Below are positions 29,354 through 38,966 of a stretch of DNA of 64,000 nucleotides, one piece after another. The translations under genes and the position numbers were made by a program. The stretch is from positions 1 through 64,000 of the forward strand of contig NZ_RJUF01000014.1 of NCBI RefSeq assembly GCF_024343775.1. Reading direction: 5' to 3'. Under the pieces are notes generated by a model, which saw only the letters and a list, made by a program, of their open reading frames with translations, was not told the DNA's origin and did no database searches. The stretch is from Lacihabitans soyangensis. Its GTDB lineage: Bacteria; Bacteroidota; Bacteroidia; Cytophagales; Spirosomataceae. Every line of letters starts with the position of its first letter. Within the stretch, counting starts at the first letter, position 1.

Positions 29354-32300
29354 TCAAAACGGTAAAGGAATTTTCACAATTTCGAAAGGTTCGAGATAAA
29401 TAATGATCAATTGGATATTCTTGTAGCCCATCTGCTGCAGAGACTTTCCATAGGTCTGAATCTGGCTTTTATGCTTTTCGCTTTTTTCACCCGCCTTATA
29501 ATCCACCACAAAAACCTTGTCTTGCACAAAAACTATTCTGTCCGGCCGTTGAACATTATTCCCTTTTGACAAAATCTCGATCTCATTTTTAACCAAAGCT
29601 TTGTCGCTGAAAAGAAAGGAAATCTCATCATTCTCTAATACTTGTTTGATTTTTTGCTCTATCAAGGTCCGTAAATCTTCGGTTAAAAAACCGTCTGCCA
29701 TGAGCTTATTTATGGCAAAATCTACATCGTCCTTGGTTTTTATCAACTCAAAAGCTGCGTGAATAAGATTGCCTAGTGTTATTTTTTGCTCTCTTTCAAT
29801 CGACTTAAAGTCAGATTCGGTTTTGAGTTTTAGATGATACGTTTTTTCGAAAATCTTTTGAAAGGATACATCAAAAACAACATCATCCTCCTTCAATTTA
29901 GTTTTGGAAGTTTTTATTGATTCTTCTCCAAATTTATAGCTGAACTGTCCGCTATTAAAAATGCCCTTTTGTTCTAAAAATGCCTTGAAAGCATTGCCTA
30001 AGCCATCCAGCGACCAGCCATCTTTCTTTGGTTTGTAATGACACCAAATATATAACCTATCCACCGGTCGGGTCAAGGCCACGTAGAGCATATTGAGATT
30101 CTCAATAAAAATGAGTTCTGTTTGTTTTTCGAGGATTTCAAGTCCGAAACTCACATGTTTTCTAAGCCCAAAAGACAAAGGAGCTGCTTGGAGCGATTTT
30201 GTTTCGGACAGTAGCTCAGAATAATCCAAAGCACTTAAATCCATCCAAAGCTCCGACCCAGGCTTAGGCTTGGTATCCCAAGTCAAATAGGGCATGATGA
30301 CCACCGGATATTCCAGACCCTTGGATTTATGAATACTGGTGACCGTAATGGCGTTTTCAGATTTGTTATTGATGGATAGTTTCTCCTTTTTTTGTTCCCA
30401 ATAGACCAAAAAATCAGAAAGATTCTTGCTTTTTTTATGCAAAAACTGAAGCTCTACATCTAAAAAAGTAAAGATATAATTTATGGAATTCTGATTTTTA
30501 AGCAAGTCAAACTTCTCAATTAAATACTCAGTTACAGAATAGAAATCCTTCTCAAACAATGATTTTTCCTCTATTTTGAATATTTCCAAGAATAAACTCA
30601 ATGAACCCACACAAACTTCCTTGATGTCTAAATTTTCTAAAACTTTTGGATTCAGTAATCCATAAAACTGTAAAAACTCGAACCTAGCAAAGGTATTATC
30701 GGGCTGATGCAAAAACTTTAAGGCGGAAATCAAAAAACTTACCTCCAGATTTTTCCAAATCTTCAGAGAGTCTACTGAATTGATTTCAAAGCCTTGCTTT
30801 TGAAGAAAATCTGCAATTTCAGAACCTTGGGAGTTTTTTCGCACCAAAATGGCAATTTCACCAGGTTTGTATCCGTCTACCAAAATCTGATGTATCTGTG
30901 AAAGAATTTTTTCCAAAATAGGCTCAGCCTCTTTTTCGACAAATTCCAGACCCACAAAACCACCCTGATTAGGTACAGCAGGGAGGTTTTGGAAATAATC
31001 TGAAAAAACATTTGCTACCAACGGAAACTCTGATTGATTTTGAGCGATTACCGACTCAAAAAATGTATTATTGAAACCAATAATCTCAGATTTACTACGA
31101 TAGTTGACATTTAGGCTTTCGACACTACCTGAAAACGCCACGTTTTCAATCTGAAAATGCTGACCTTCGCCACTTTCAATATTGGCCTTGAGACCTTCTA
31201 CATTTTTCTTGATGAGGTCAATCATCAACTGTATATTGCCCCCTCGCCACTTATAAATGGCCTGCTTAGGATCACCTACTATCAGATTGGCCTTATTTTT
31301 TGAAATGGCATTATCAATCAATGGCAATAGATTGAAAAACTGCATATTGGAAGTATCCTGAAACTCATCAATCAACAAATGGTCGTATTTTTCGCCTATA
31401 CGTTCATAAATAAACGGAACAGGTTCTTTAACCACTATGTCAAGAATTTTTTTATTAAACTCAAACAAAAACACCTCGTTCCGGTCAGATTTTATGATGT
31501 CCATTTCCTCCTTAATCATTACCAAAAGAGGAATTTTAAGTAAATTTTTGTTTACCTCCTTCAGAATGTAGTATTTATCGGATTTAAGACTCAAAACATC
31601 TTTGGCGATATTGGTCAAATCCTGTGAAATGTTATCTATAGAAGCACCGTTAGTCGCCCCTTTTTTATACCATTTACCTTCTTCAAAAGCACTAACATGC
31701 CTAGATTTTGGATAAGGTAGGTCAGAATAAAACAAATCTTCGGGATATGAAGCGAGTTTTTCGTAAAAGCCAAATACTCCACCCTTGCCATAAAGGAAGT
31801 CGTCAAAGCCCAAACCGTTTCTAAATATCAAATCGAGACCTGACTGTGCCAACTCTTGAATCCTATTGAGTGTATTCTTATGATAAGCAATTATTTGGCC
31901 TCTAATTTTCTTGATATCCGACAGTGTCAAATCCAGATTTTTCTCAATCAAATACGAACCTTCGTTTTCAAAAATATTCTTACCAAACTGATTGATTTCG
32001 TCTATTAAGGTATTCCAGCTTTTGTCTTCTTCTATTTTGTTCAGGGCAAAATCCAAAAGCAATTGGCTCAAATCCTGATTTTTGCCAATCTTTTCTAAGA
32101 GATTATCGACGGCCTCACTGAGAATCTGTGTTTGATCAAGATTGATTTCATAATTAAATGGAAGGTCTAAATCAAAAGTAAATGAGCTAACTATCTGATT
32201 TACAAAACTGTCAATGGTTTTAACAGCGAAGTCGTTGTATTCGTGGAGTATTTCGTTGTATATTGAAACACCTCTGCTTTTTAAAGTTTCGACAGAAACA

Positions 32301-32548
32301 GCAGGGAGTTCATCAGCAATTATGCCAAAAATCAAAGAACCTGAGACTTCACTTTCCGATATCTCCTTCAATGCCTTCAAAATCCGCACTTTCATTTCGT
32401 TGGCGGCGTCGTTGGTAAAGGTTATGGCCAATATGCGTTGAAAATAGCGAGGATCTTCTTCTTTCAAAACCATTTTCAAATATTCCTTGGTCAGAGTAAA
32501 AGTTTTACCAGAACCTGCAGAAGAACCATAAATTTTAAAAAGCGACAT
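29354..32548 (-). CDS. UvrD-like helicase-nuclease (AddA/RecB type)
   Basis: Superfamily 1A helicase fused to a PD-(D/E)XK nuclease, the plan of AddA/RecB proteins that process double-strand breaks. I chose the ATG at 32548 (MSLFKIYGSSAGSGKTFTL) over one 51 bp upstream; this gives 1064 residues. Motifs in order: Walker A GSSAGSGKT (about 8-16), AITFTNDAANEMK, DEFQDTS, VGDPKQAIYKWRGG, TSIHKSKGLEYPVVIMP, NMLYVALTRPVDRLYIW. The C-terminal nuclease has GNLIHAAFE, RPDRIVF and VVDYKAG. No addB-like partner is next to it, which is unusual for AddAB, so the partner may be elsewhere. It has its own promoter-like site upstream. Confidence 0.9.
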   Translation of the reverse strand: MSLFKIYGSSAGSGKTFTLTKEYLKMVLKEEDPRYFQRILAITFTNDAANEMKVRILKALKEISESEVSGSLIFGIIADELPAVSVETLKSRGVSIYNEILHEYNDFAVKTIDSFVNQIVSSFTFDLDLPFNYEINLDQTQILSEAVDNLLEKIGKNQDLSQLLLDFALNKIEEDKSWNTLIDEINQFGKNIFENEGSYLIEKNLDLTLSDIKKIRGQIIAYHKNTLNRIQELAQSGLDLIFRNGLGFDDFLYGKGGVFGFYEKLASYPEDLFYSDLPYPKSRHVSAFEEGKWYKKGATNGASIDNISQDLTNIAKDVLSLKSDKYYILKEVNKNLLKIPLLVMIKEEMDIIKSDRNEVFLFEFNKKILDIVVKEPVPFIYERIGEKYDHLLIDEFQDTSNMQFFNLLPLIDNAISKNKANLIVGDPKQAIYKWRGGNIQLMIDLIKKNVEGLKANIESGEGQHFQIENVAFSGSVESLNVNYRSKSEIIGFNNTFFESVIAQNQSEFPLVANVFSDYFQNLPAVPNQGGFVGLEFVEKEAEPILEKILSQIHQILVDGYKPGEIAILVRKNSQGSEIADFLQKQGFEINSVDSLKIWKNLEVSFLISALKFLHQPDNTFARFEFLQFYGLLNPKVLENLDIKEVCVGSLSLFLEIFKIEEKSLFEKDFYSVTEYLIEKFDLLKNQNSINYIFTFLDVELQFLHKKSKNLSDFLVYWEQKKEKLSINNKSENAITVTSIHKSKGLEYPVVIMPYLTWDTKPKPGSELWMDLSALDYSELLSETKSLQAAPLSFGLRKHVSFGLEILEKQTELIFIENLNMLYVALTRPVDRLYIWCHYKPKKDGWSLDGLGNAFKAFLEQKGIFNSGQFSYKFGEESIKTSKTKLKEDDVVFDVSFQKIFEKTYHLKLKTESDFKSIEREQKITLGNLIHAAFELIKTKDDVDFAINKLMADGFLTEDLRTLIEQKIKQVLENDEISFLFSDKALVKNEIEILSKGNNVQRPDRIVFVQDKVFVVDYKAGEKSEKHKSQIQTYGKSLQQMGYKNIQLIIIYLEPFEIVKIPLPF

Positions 32549-32571
32549 AAATGTGTTTTTAGAGAAAGAAT

Positions 32572-32600
32572 CAAAGTTACAAAATAAACCCAGACTCAAA
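32572..32600 (-). promoter_or_regulatory. Bacteroidota-type promoter for the helicase-nuclease gene
   Basis: On the minus strand, TTTG (32600-32597), a 17-nt spacer and TAACTTTG (32579-32572), ending 24 bp before the chosen ATG. This supports the ATG at 32548 rather than the upstream one, which would lie inside the promoter. Confidence 0.65.
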
Positions 32601-32705
32601 TCAAATTAGATTTCGGTTAAAACAAAACGACCATTTTAGGGGTATTAGTAACGAATAAATCCGTTTAACCTTACCGAATTCAAACCTTTTTCCTTATTTT
32701 GACTC

Positions 32706-32713
32706 TATATTTG
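32706..32713 (+). promoter_or_regulatory. Putative -7 element for the TonB receptor gene
   Basis: TATATTTG matches TAnnTTTG and ends 26 bp before the chosen ATG at 32740. Confidence 0.5.
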
Positions 32714-32739
32714 TGTCGAAAAAAAATTCATTATTCATT

Positions 32740-35013
32740 ATGAAATATTTGTACTTACTTCTTTCTCTAATATCGATTTCAACTTTGGCTCAAAAAGCAC
32801 AAAACATCAGAATAAACATAAAAGACCAAAATACCAAAGCTCCAATTTCGGGAGCTACAGTACTAGTTAAAAACACAGTATTGTCGGGTGTGGCGAATGA
32901 AAAAGGAGAAGTACTTATTGAAAACGTTACGATTGGACGTCATGAGATAGAAATCACATCTGTTGGATACACCAAGTTGATATTAAAGGAGTTAATACTT
33001 GAGAACGCAAAAGAAATCGTACTAGATTTGGAAATGCAAGCAAGTAGCAAAACCCTTGACCAAGTTGTTATTACGGCCGCCACACCCAACATGTCGAAGG
33101 CAATTACTAGCCTGAATACTATTACCTTTGAGCAAATAATGCGTTTTCCGGCTACATTTTTTGACCCTGCTCGACTAGCCTTTTCATTTGCGGGAGTGGC
33201 CAATACCAACGACCAAGCCAACGGCATGTCTATCAGAGGTAATACCCCTGAAAGTATGCAGTGGAAACTGGAGGGCGTTGAAATAGTAAATCCCAACCAC
33301 CTGAGCAATGCCGGGACTTTCTCCGATCAACCTACACAAACAGGTGGGGGCACAAATATTTTGTCGGCTCAAATGCTCGGACATATGAACTTCCTAACTG
33401 GAGCATTTCCAGCCGAATATGGCAATACCCTAGCAGGTGTAATGGACATGACCTACAGAGTGGGCAACAACAAAAAGTTTCAACATACTGCCCAAATTGG
33501 ACTCATCGGTGTCGATTTATCCGCTGAAGGGCCGCTGAATAAGACCAAAGGAAGTAGCTATTTGTTCAATTACAGGTATTCATTCACCGGTTTATTAGGC
33601 TTGATGGGAGTAGATTTTGGTGGTGAAAGTATCAAATTTCAAGACTTGGCTTTCAATTTCAACTTCCCTACTCGCCGCTTGGGTACGTTTATGTTTTTTG
33701 GTATGGGAGGCAATTCTTCCAACCAATTTGTACCAAACAGCGACAAAACCTTGTGGGAATCTGAAAAGGACTTTAATAACATAGACTTCTATAGCAGAAT
33801 GGGCGTGGCGGGCCTCAAACATAGCCTAAAACTTTCTGAAAACTGGAATTTAAAGACGGTAATTGCCAACTCAGGACTAGAAAACTTAAGGGATGCTTAC
33901 AAAACCAATCCAATATTTAATATCAACTACACCTATCAGGCCCGCAATATCCTCGGCTTTTCGAGTATTTTGAGTGGGAATTTGAATCGAAAATTTGCAT
34001 TAAAAACTGGTTTAAACATTAATCAATATTTCAACGAGTTCAACTTTAAGAACAACGGAGATTCTTTCTATAGTTTTAGTGGTTTAATGGTTCAACCTTT
34101 CGTACGAATTACTAATAACGAAAAAACTAGACTTAGCTATAATGCTGGTTTAGTAATACCACATTATACTTTGAGTCAAAAAACCTATTTGGAACCAAGA
34201 CTTGGGTTGGCCTATGATGTAAGCAGTAAATTTAGCTTAAAAGCGTCCTACGGACTCCACAGCTACGAGTCTTCTAATCAAAACGCCTATGCCTTGCCGT
34301 ACAGACCGATTCGTGCACATCACTTCAACCTAGGTTATCAATATCAATTATCTGAAAATCAGGAACTTTTTGGTGAAATTTTCTACCAGAACCTGTTCAA
34401 TACGCCGGTTTCGAATAATCAATATTTGTCGGTTTTGAATGGATATGAAAACACAGTGGTGGAACTTTCGACCGATGCCAGCAACCTCAACAATCAAGGA
34501 AGAAACTACGGTATAGAACTTAACTACCGAAAATACTTGAGCAAGGGTCTTTTTGCATTGATAAATACCACCCTTTACAAAGCCGAATTCTTGGCTTTTG
34601 ACAAAAAATATTATCAGACCAGATTCAGTGGAAACCACATTGTGAACTTGACGATTGGTAAGGAGTGGTCAAAATCTCCCGGAAAATTCATTGGACTGAA
34701 CACTAGAATAGCTTGGCTAGGAGGTTTTAGAAATTACGAAATACTTGAGGCAGCTTCCATTGTGTCGAAAAGTACCATTTATAATTATTCTAAACCATTA
34801 ATAGAAAAAAATCCGAACTATTTCAGGCCGGATTTGAGAGTATATTTCAAGAAATCAAAGGAAAAATTCTCCAGAACCGTGTCTATCGACATACAGAATT
34901 TCAATGGACAGAAAAACCTAGCTTACCAATATTATGATGCTTTGTTGGAGAAAGTCACTCCGAAATACCAACTGGGAATGATTCCGATGCTGAATTACAG
35001 AATAGAGTTTTAA
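32740..35013 (+). CDS. TonB-dependent receptor with carboxypeptidase-like regulatory domain
   Basis: Outer-membrane receptor for energy-dependent uptake of an unknown ligand. The ATG at 32740 gives a clean signal peptide (MKYLYLLLSLISISTLAQ); a TTG 27 bp upstream falls in the promoter. After the signal come a CarboxypepD_reg-like beta domain (NIRINIKDQNTKAPISGATV, residues about 22-105), a plug domain (about 115-225, FSFAGVANTNDQANGMSIRG) and a beta-barrel to the C-terminus, ending in a terminal aromatic (YRIEF). At 757 residues it is shorter than SusC-type proteins and has no adjacent SusD. The ligand could be a metal chelate, vitamin or peptide. Confidence 0.9.
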   Translation: MKYLYLLLSLISISTLAQKAQNIRINIKDQNTKAPISGATVLVKNTVLSGVANEKGEVLIENVTIGRHEIEITSVGYTKLILKELILENAKEIVLDLEMQASSKTLDQVVITAATPNMSKAITSLNTITFEQIMRFPATFFDPARLAFSFAGVANTNDQANGMSIRGNTPESMQWKLEGVEIVNPNHLSNAGTFSDQPTQTGGGTNILSAQMLGHMNFLTGAFPAEYGNTLAGVMDMTYRVGNNKKFQHTAQIGLIGVDLSAEGPLNKTKGSSYLFNYRYSFTGLLGLMGVDFGGESIKFQDLAFNFNFPTRRLGTFMFFGMGGNSSNQFVPNSDKTLWESEKDFNNIDFYSRMGVAGLKHSLKLSENWNLKTVIANSGLENLRDAYKTNPIFNINYTYQARNILGFSSILSGNLNRKFALKTGLNINQYFNEFNFKNNGDSFYSFSGLMVQPFVRITNNEKTRLSYNAGLVIPHYTLSQKTYLEPRLGLAYDVSSKFSLKASYGLHSYESSNQNAYALPYRPIRAHHFNLGYQYQLSENQELFGEIFYQNLFNTPVSNNQYLSVLNGYENTVVELSTDASNLNNQGRNYGIELNYRKYLSKGLFALINTTLYKAEFLAFDKKYYQTRFSGNHIVNLTIGKEWSKSPGKFIGLNTRIAWLGGFRNYEILEAASIVSKSTIYNYSKPLIEKNPNYFRPDLRVYFKKSKEKFSRTVSIDIQNFNGQKNLAYQYYDALLEKVTPKYQLGMIPMLNYRIEF

Positions 35014-35016
35014 CAG

Positions 35017-35042
35017 TGGAGAGAACTTATTGTTTCTCTCCA
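35017..35042. terminator. Hairpin between converging genes
   Basis: Stem TGGAGAGAA/TTCTCTCCA (35017-35025 with 35034-35042) with an 8-nt loop. It overlaps the last codons of the minus-strand gene and starts 4 bp after the receptor stop. There is no T-run on either side, so termination activity is uncertain. Confidence 0.4.
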
Positions 35043-35611
35043 TTCATTACCATGTCCTGAACTTTCAAGATTACTTTTGAGACTTTTCCAGCCGAATCTC
35101 TTATAAACTCAACAGAACCATCATAGCCTACCACGTTAAAAATATCTTTTTTATCGGTAGATTTAAGAACCGCAGAACCTTGATCTGTTTCTCCAAATAG
35201 CTCACCATCCTTCAAAGAAACAGTCATCGAAGCCACCGCACTGTCGTCTGCGAATTTATACTTGCCTAGATATTCGGCCTTCGCATCACTTTGCTTGGTT
35301 CCTTTCAACTCAGACCCTTGCACTTTCACCGTTAAAGAAACTACTTGGCCGCTACCGTCTCGATTAAACACCAAAACAGCATTGTTGTTGGGTTCGGTAA
35401 ATTCATCTTTGTTTTTTGAAGGAAAAATTTCACCCTTGCCTACTCCCTCTGCTTCTGCAAATAGCGTAGAACCTTCTACACTTATGATAATTTTTTCAAA
35501 CGGGGCCCCATCAAACTTAAATGCCCCTGCATAGTCCAACAAATTGCCGTTTTGAGCACTCACAAACAAAGGAAAAGTTAGGAAAAGAACAATTACAAAT
35601 AGTTTTTTCAT
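35027..35611 (-). CDS. Secreted two-repeat protein of unknown function (DUF3471-like)
   Basis: A 194-residue exported protein with signal peptide 1-19 (ending FVSAQ). The mature part is two copies of the same roughly 80-residue beta-rich unit. The first (about 25-105) starts LLDYAGAFKF and the second (about 113-194) starts AEYLGKYKFAD. Each contains an 'LFAE/LFGE' strand, a 'KD.F' step and a 'V.F.RD..G.V..L..KVQ' ending. The pattern resembles the small lipocalin-like DUF3471 units found at the end of beta-lactamase-like proteins. No catalytic residues visible. Divergent from metF. Function unknown. Confidence 0.7.
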   Translation of the reverse strand: MKKLFVIVLFLTFPLFVSAQNGNLLDYAGAFKFDGAPFEKIIISVEGSTLFAEAEGVGKGEIFPSKNKDEFTEPNNNAVLVFNRDGSGQVVSLTVKVQGSELKGTKQSDAKAEYLGKYKFADDSAVASMTVSLKDGELFGETDQGSAVLKSTDKKDIFNVVGYDGSVEFIRDSAGKVSKVILKVQDMVMNGEKQ

Positions 35612-35653
35612 CTTTTTGAAGTATTAATATTTAAGGTTTTTAGATAATTTATC

Positions 35654-35661
35654 CAAATTTA
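35654..35661 (-). promoter_or_regulatory. Putative -7 element for the two-repeat protein gene
   Basis: The minus strand reads TAAATTTG, 43 bp upstream of the start codon at 35611, in the divergent gap shared with metF. Confidence 0.4.
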
Positions 35662-35713
35662 GATTTTTGGTTTATTTAAATCTGATTTTGGGAAGAAAAA
35701 TTTTTAAAAAGCA

Positions 35714-35721
35714 TAATTTTG
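35714..35721 (+). promoter_or_regulatory. Putative -7 element for metF
   Basis: TAATTTTG matches TAnnTTTG and ends 24 bp before the chosen metF ATG. A TTTTG sits about 23 nt further upstream (35686-35690), slightly far for a -33 box. Confidence 0.5.
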
Positions 35722-35745
35722 TGTGTAAATCAATCAAATTCAAGA

Positions 35746-36705
35746 ATGCCGAAGGTTGTAGAACACTTAGCCAAAGTAAATGACAAACCCGTATTTTCTA
35801 TTGAAATTATACCACCGGCAAAAGGTGGGAAAATAGATGAATTGCTTAACGACATAGCACCTATGATGGAAATCAAACCTCCATTTATAGATGTTACCTA
35901 TCACAGAGAAGAGTACATATCGGTTAAGTCCGATGATGGCACTACGAAAGAAATTAAAACGCGAAAAAGACCGGGAACCGTCGGAATTTGCTCAGCTATC
36001 ATGCATAAATTCGATGTAGATGCTGTGCCGCACGTGTTATGTGGTGGTTTTACCAAAGATGACACTGAGGATTTATTGATAGATTTGAATTATTTGGGAA
36101 TAGAAAACGTAATGGCACTCAGAGGCGACCACGCCAAGCCGTTTAGTACTTTCAAACCCAAAACAGACGGACATGCTTATGCAGCTGAGCTAATAACTCA
36201 AATAAACGACATGAATCATGGAAAATATTTACATGAGGATGCCGAATACTTATCCAAAAGCAATTTCTGCATCGGGGCAGCCGCTTATCCTGAGAAACAT
36301 TTCGAGGCAGAGTCACATGAAATCGATTTTGACCATTTAAGAGCCAAAGTGGACGCAGGTGCTGAATATCTGGTAACACAGATGTTTTTCGACAATCAAA
36401 AATATTTTGATTTCGTAAACAAATGTCGAGAAAACGGAATTCAAATACCTATTATTCCAGGTTTGAAAATCCTTTCGACTAAAAAACAACTGGATATTCT
36501 TCCCAAATTGTTCTATTTAGAAATGCCCTCAGAGTTCGATAGTGCCGTGAGGCAAGCCAAAGACGATAAAGACGCCAGAGCGATTGGAATTGAATGGTGT
36601 ATAGCTCAGTGTAGAGAATTGATGAAATTCGGAGTGCCAGCACTTCATTTTTACACCATGAGTAAATCAACCACCACGATGGCTGTAGCCAAAGAAATAT
36701 TTTAA
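35746..36705 (+). CDS. metF: Methylenetetrahydrofolate reductase
   Basis: FAD-dependent reduction of 5,10-methylene-THF to 5-methyl-THF, feeding methionine synthesis. The ATG at 35746 (MPKVVEHLAKVNDKPVFSIE) is preferred because an upstream TTG in frame overlaps the -7 promoter element. The (beta/alpha)8 barrel motifs are clear: FSIEIIPPAKGG with the catalytic glutamate, FIDVTYHREE, NVMALRGDHAK, FCIGAAAYPEKH, AGAEYLVTQMFFDNQKYFDF and IIPGLKIL. Length 319 residues, normal for bacterial MetF. Monocistronic, closed by a terminator. Confidence 0.96.
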   Translation: MPKVVEHLAKVNDKPVFSIEIIPPAKGGKIDELLNDIAPMMEIKPPFIDVTYHREEYISVKSDDGTTKEIKTRKRPGTVGICSAIMHKFDVDAVPHVLCGGFTKDDTEDLLIDLNYLGIENVMALRGDHAKPFSTFKPKTDGHAYAAELITQINDMNHGKYLHEDAEYLSKSNFCIGAAAYPEKHFEAESHEIDFDHLRAKVDAGAEYLVTQMFFDNQKYFDFVNKCRENGIQIPIIPGLKILSTKKQLDILPKLFYLEMPSEFDSAVRQAKDDKDARAIGIEWCIAQCRELMKFGVPALHFYTMSKSTTTMAVAKEIF

Positions 36706-36730
36706 GGAAATCAAAAACTGAAATACAAAA

Positions 36731-36752
36731 AAAGGAGTCTTTCGACTCCTTT
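36731..36752. terminator. Bidirectional terminator between metF and FKBP gene
   Basis: Stem AAAGGAGTC/GACTCCTTT (36731-36739 with 36744-36752), loop TTTC, with A and T tracts on both sides. It serves metF and the converging FKBP gene. Confidence 0.85.
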
Positions 36753-36776
36753 CTTTTATAAGATTCAACTTAAAAT

Positions 36777-37235
36777 TTATTTGATATCTTCAAATTCAAC
36801 CTCAAGATTGCTTCCGTCTTTGATAGAAACAAGTTCCAAAGCAAAGTTAAGCTCTTGACCGGCCAGAGGATGATTGGCATCCATCAACACATAATCTTCG
36901 GCTATTTCTCTGATTATTACAGGAATGGCTTGTTGACCATCATGCATGTTCAAAGTTCCTCCAACTTCTAGAGGCACATCACCAGGAATCCCTGCTTTGT
37001 CAAACTTAAATATCATCTGCTCATTAGCAGGGCCATACGCTTCCTCAACACCGATATGTATGTCTTTTTTTTCGCCGATGGCCATGCCCATTACGCCGTC
37101 ATCAAAACCTTTGATAACCATTCCACTTCCAACTTCGAACTCCAACGGCTCTCTTCCTTCCGATGAATCAAATATAGTTCCGTCATTTAAAGTCCCTTTA
37201 TAATGAAGTGAAACGATATCCCCTACTTTTACCAT
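36777..37235 (-). CDS. SlyD-like FKBP-type peptidyl-prolyl isomerase
   Basis: Cytoplasmic prolyl isomerase/chaperone with an insert-in-flap domain. The FKBP core begins VGDIVSLHYKGTLNDGTIFDSSEGREPLEFEVG and continues KGFDDGVMGMAIGEKKDIHI. The inserted flap domain is at about 65-125 (EEAYGPANEQMIFKFDK), and the chain returns to the core with DANHPLAGQELNFALELV. The 152 residues end without the His-rich metal-binding tail of E. coli SlyD. It lies 19 bp downstream of proS and probably shares its transcript. Confidence 0.9.
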   Translation of the reverse strand: MVKVGDIVSLHYKGTLNDGTIFDSSEGREPLEFEVGSGMVIKGFDDGVMGMAIGEKKDIHIGVEEAYGPANEQMIFKFDKAGIPGDVPLEVGGTLNMHDGQQAIPVIIREIAEDYVLMDANHPLAGQELNFALELVSIKDGSNLEVEFEDIK

Positions 37236-37254
37236 TTTTATATTTATTTACTTG

Positions 37255-38727
37255 TTAATATGCTCTTGCAAAAATCACTCTTCCTTCTGAAGGTTTGCCT
37301 GTTAATACACAAACACCAGCTTCTGATTTACTATTTAATGGAATACATCTAATCGTAGCCTTGGTCAATTCTTTAATTTTCTCCTCAGTTTCTGAAGTTC
37401 CGTCCCAATGAGCCATCAGGAAACCACCTTCTTCAATTTTGGCCGTAAACTCGTCCCAAGTATTCACTTCGAAAGTGTTTTCCGTTCTGAAATCAAGTGC
37501 TTTTTTATAGATATTTTCCTGAATATCATTCAGTAAGTTTTCAAGATATTGAGCAATTCCCTCAATCGAAACAATTTCTTTTGAAAGGTTATCCCGCCTT
37601 GCCACCTCTACTGTACCACTTTCTAAGTCTCTCATCCCTACCGCCACTCTCACTGGTACACCTTTTAGCTCATATTCGGCAAATTTCCAACCTGGTCTGG
37701 CTTGGTCATCTTTGTCAAATTTCACTGAAATCCCTTTTGATTTCAATTCTTTCAATATAGGATTTATTTTTTCAGAAATTTGCTCCAGTTGTTCGTCGCC
37801 TTTGAAAATCGGAACTATAACTACCTGAATTGGAGCCAATTTCGGAGGCAAAACTAAGCCCAAATCATCTGAGTGAGCCATTATCAAGGCACCCATCAAA
37901 CGAGTACTTACACCCCAAGAAGTTCCCCAAACATATTCTAAAGCACCAGATTTGTCTTGGAATTTCACATCAAAAGCTTTGGCGAAATTTTGACCCAAAA
38001 AATGTGAAGTACCAGCCTGAAGTGCTTTTCCGTCCTGCATCATGGCTTCAATACACAGCGTATCCTCGGCACCAGCAAAACGTTCATTGGCCGTTTTCTG
38101 ACCTTTAACCACTGGTAGTGCCATCCATTCCTCCGCAAAAGTGGCATAAACATCTAACATCCTTGCTGTTTCTTCTTCGGCCTCTACTTTGGTAGCATGA
38201 GCTGTGTGACCTTCTTGCCACAAAAACTCGGCGGTTCTTAAAAATATACGGGTACGCATCTCCCAACGCACTACATTGGCCCACTGATTTATGAGTAATG
38301 GTAGGTCTCTGTAAGACTGTATCCAGCTTTTATAAGTATTCCAAATAACTGTTTCTGAGGTAGGTCTAACTATCAATTCCTCCTCTAGTTTTGCATCTGG
38401 GTCAACAATTACACCGTTGCCGTTAGGATCATTTATTAGTCTGTAATGAGTAACTACGGCACATTCTTTCGCAAAACCTTCCACGTGTGAGGCTTCTTTT
38501 GACAAGAAAGATTTCGGAATAAATAACGGAAAATAGGCATTGCTATGACCAGTTTCTTTGAACATGTCGTCCAATGCTCTTTGCATTTTTTCCCAAATTG
38601 AAAACCCATACGGTTTAATCACCATACACCCTCTTACTGCCGAGTTTTCGGCCAAATCTGCTTTTTTAACGAGTTCGTTGTACCACTCTGAATAATTCTC
38701 ACTACGTTTAGGAAGACCTTTAGACAT
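37255..38727 (-). CDS. proS: Prolyl-tRNA synthetase, short (archaeal/eukaryotic-like) type
   Basis: Class II aminoacyl-tRNA synthetase charging tRNA-Pro. It begins [20 protein letters not shown]. The class II motifs include the [17 protein letters not shown] region (motif 1), [40 protein letters not shown] (motif 2) and [18 protein letters not shown] (motif 3). An anticodon-binding domain ([10 protein letters not shown]) and a C-terminal ProRS-C zinc-like domain follow. At 490 residues it lacks the editing insert of E. coli ProRS, as is usual in Bacteroidota. First gene of a pair with the FKBP gene. Confidence 0.96.
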   Translation of the reverse strand: MSKGLPKRSENYSEWYNELVKKADLAENSAVRGCMVIKPYGFSIWEKMQRALDDMFKETGHSNAYFPLFIPKSFLSKEASHVEGFAKECAVVTHYRLINDPNGNGVIVDPDAKLEEELIVRPTSETVIWNTYKSWIQSYRDLPLLINQWANVVRWEMRTRIFLRTAEFLWQEGHTAHATKVEAEEETARMLDVYATFAEEWMALPVVKGQKTANERFAGAEDTLCIEAMMQDGKALQAGTSHFLGQNFAKAFDVKFQDKSGALEYVWGTSWGVSTRLMGALIMAHSDDLGLVLPPKLAPIQVVIVPIFKGDEQLEQISEKINPILKELKSKGISVKFDKDDQARPGWKFAEYELKGVPVRVAVGMRDLESGTVEVARRDNLSKEIVSIEGIAQYLENLLNDIQENIYKKALDFRTENTFEVNTWDEFTAKIEEGGFLMAHWDGTSETEEKIKELTKATIRCIPLNSKSEAGVCVLTGKPSEGRVIFARAY

Positions 38728-38817
38728 TTTTCAAGTATAGTTTTAATATAAGAAGTAAAAATTGCATTTTACTTATAAAAACTTTTGTTAATTATTTTGT
38801 TAACAATAGCCATTAAG

Positions 38818-38848
38818 GTTGCAAAGATAAGTTTTAATATTATTTTTG
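38818..38848 (+). promoter_or_regulatory. Bacteroidota-type promoter upstream of the repeat lipoprotein
   Basis: GTTG (38818-38821), a 19-nt spacer and TATTTTTG (38841-38848). It points at the lipoprotein gene with a leader of about 110 nt. A minus-strand TATCTTTG (38829-38822) overlaps it and could serve proS, giving interlocked divergent promoters. Confidence 0.45.
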
Positions 38849-38966
38849 TAATGAAATATTTCACTAAGAATGTTTCAAAAAATATAAAAGCCGATGACGC
38901 AACCTTTTGGGGTATTTGAGCGTCTAAGTATATATGATTAGGTACACCTTTTTATCTAAAAAAATT

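Noticed and set aside
35701-35745. Riboswitch upstream of metF
   Set aside because: The leader from the predicted promoter to the ATG is only about 20 nt, too short for a SAM or other riboswitch.
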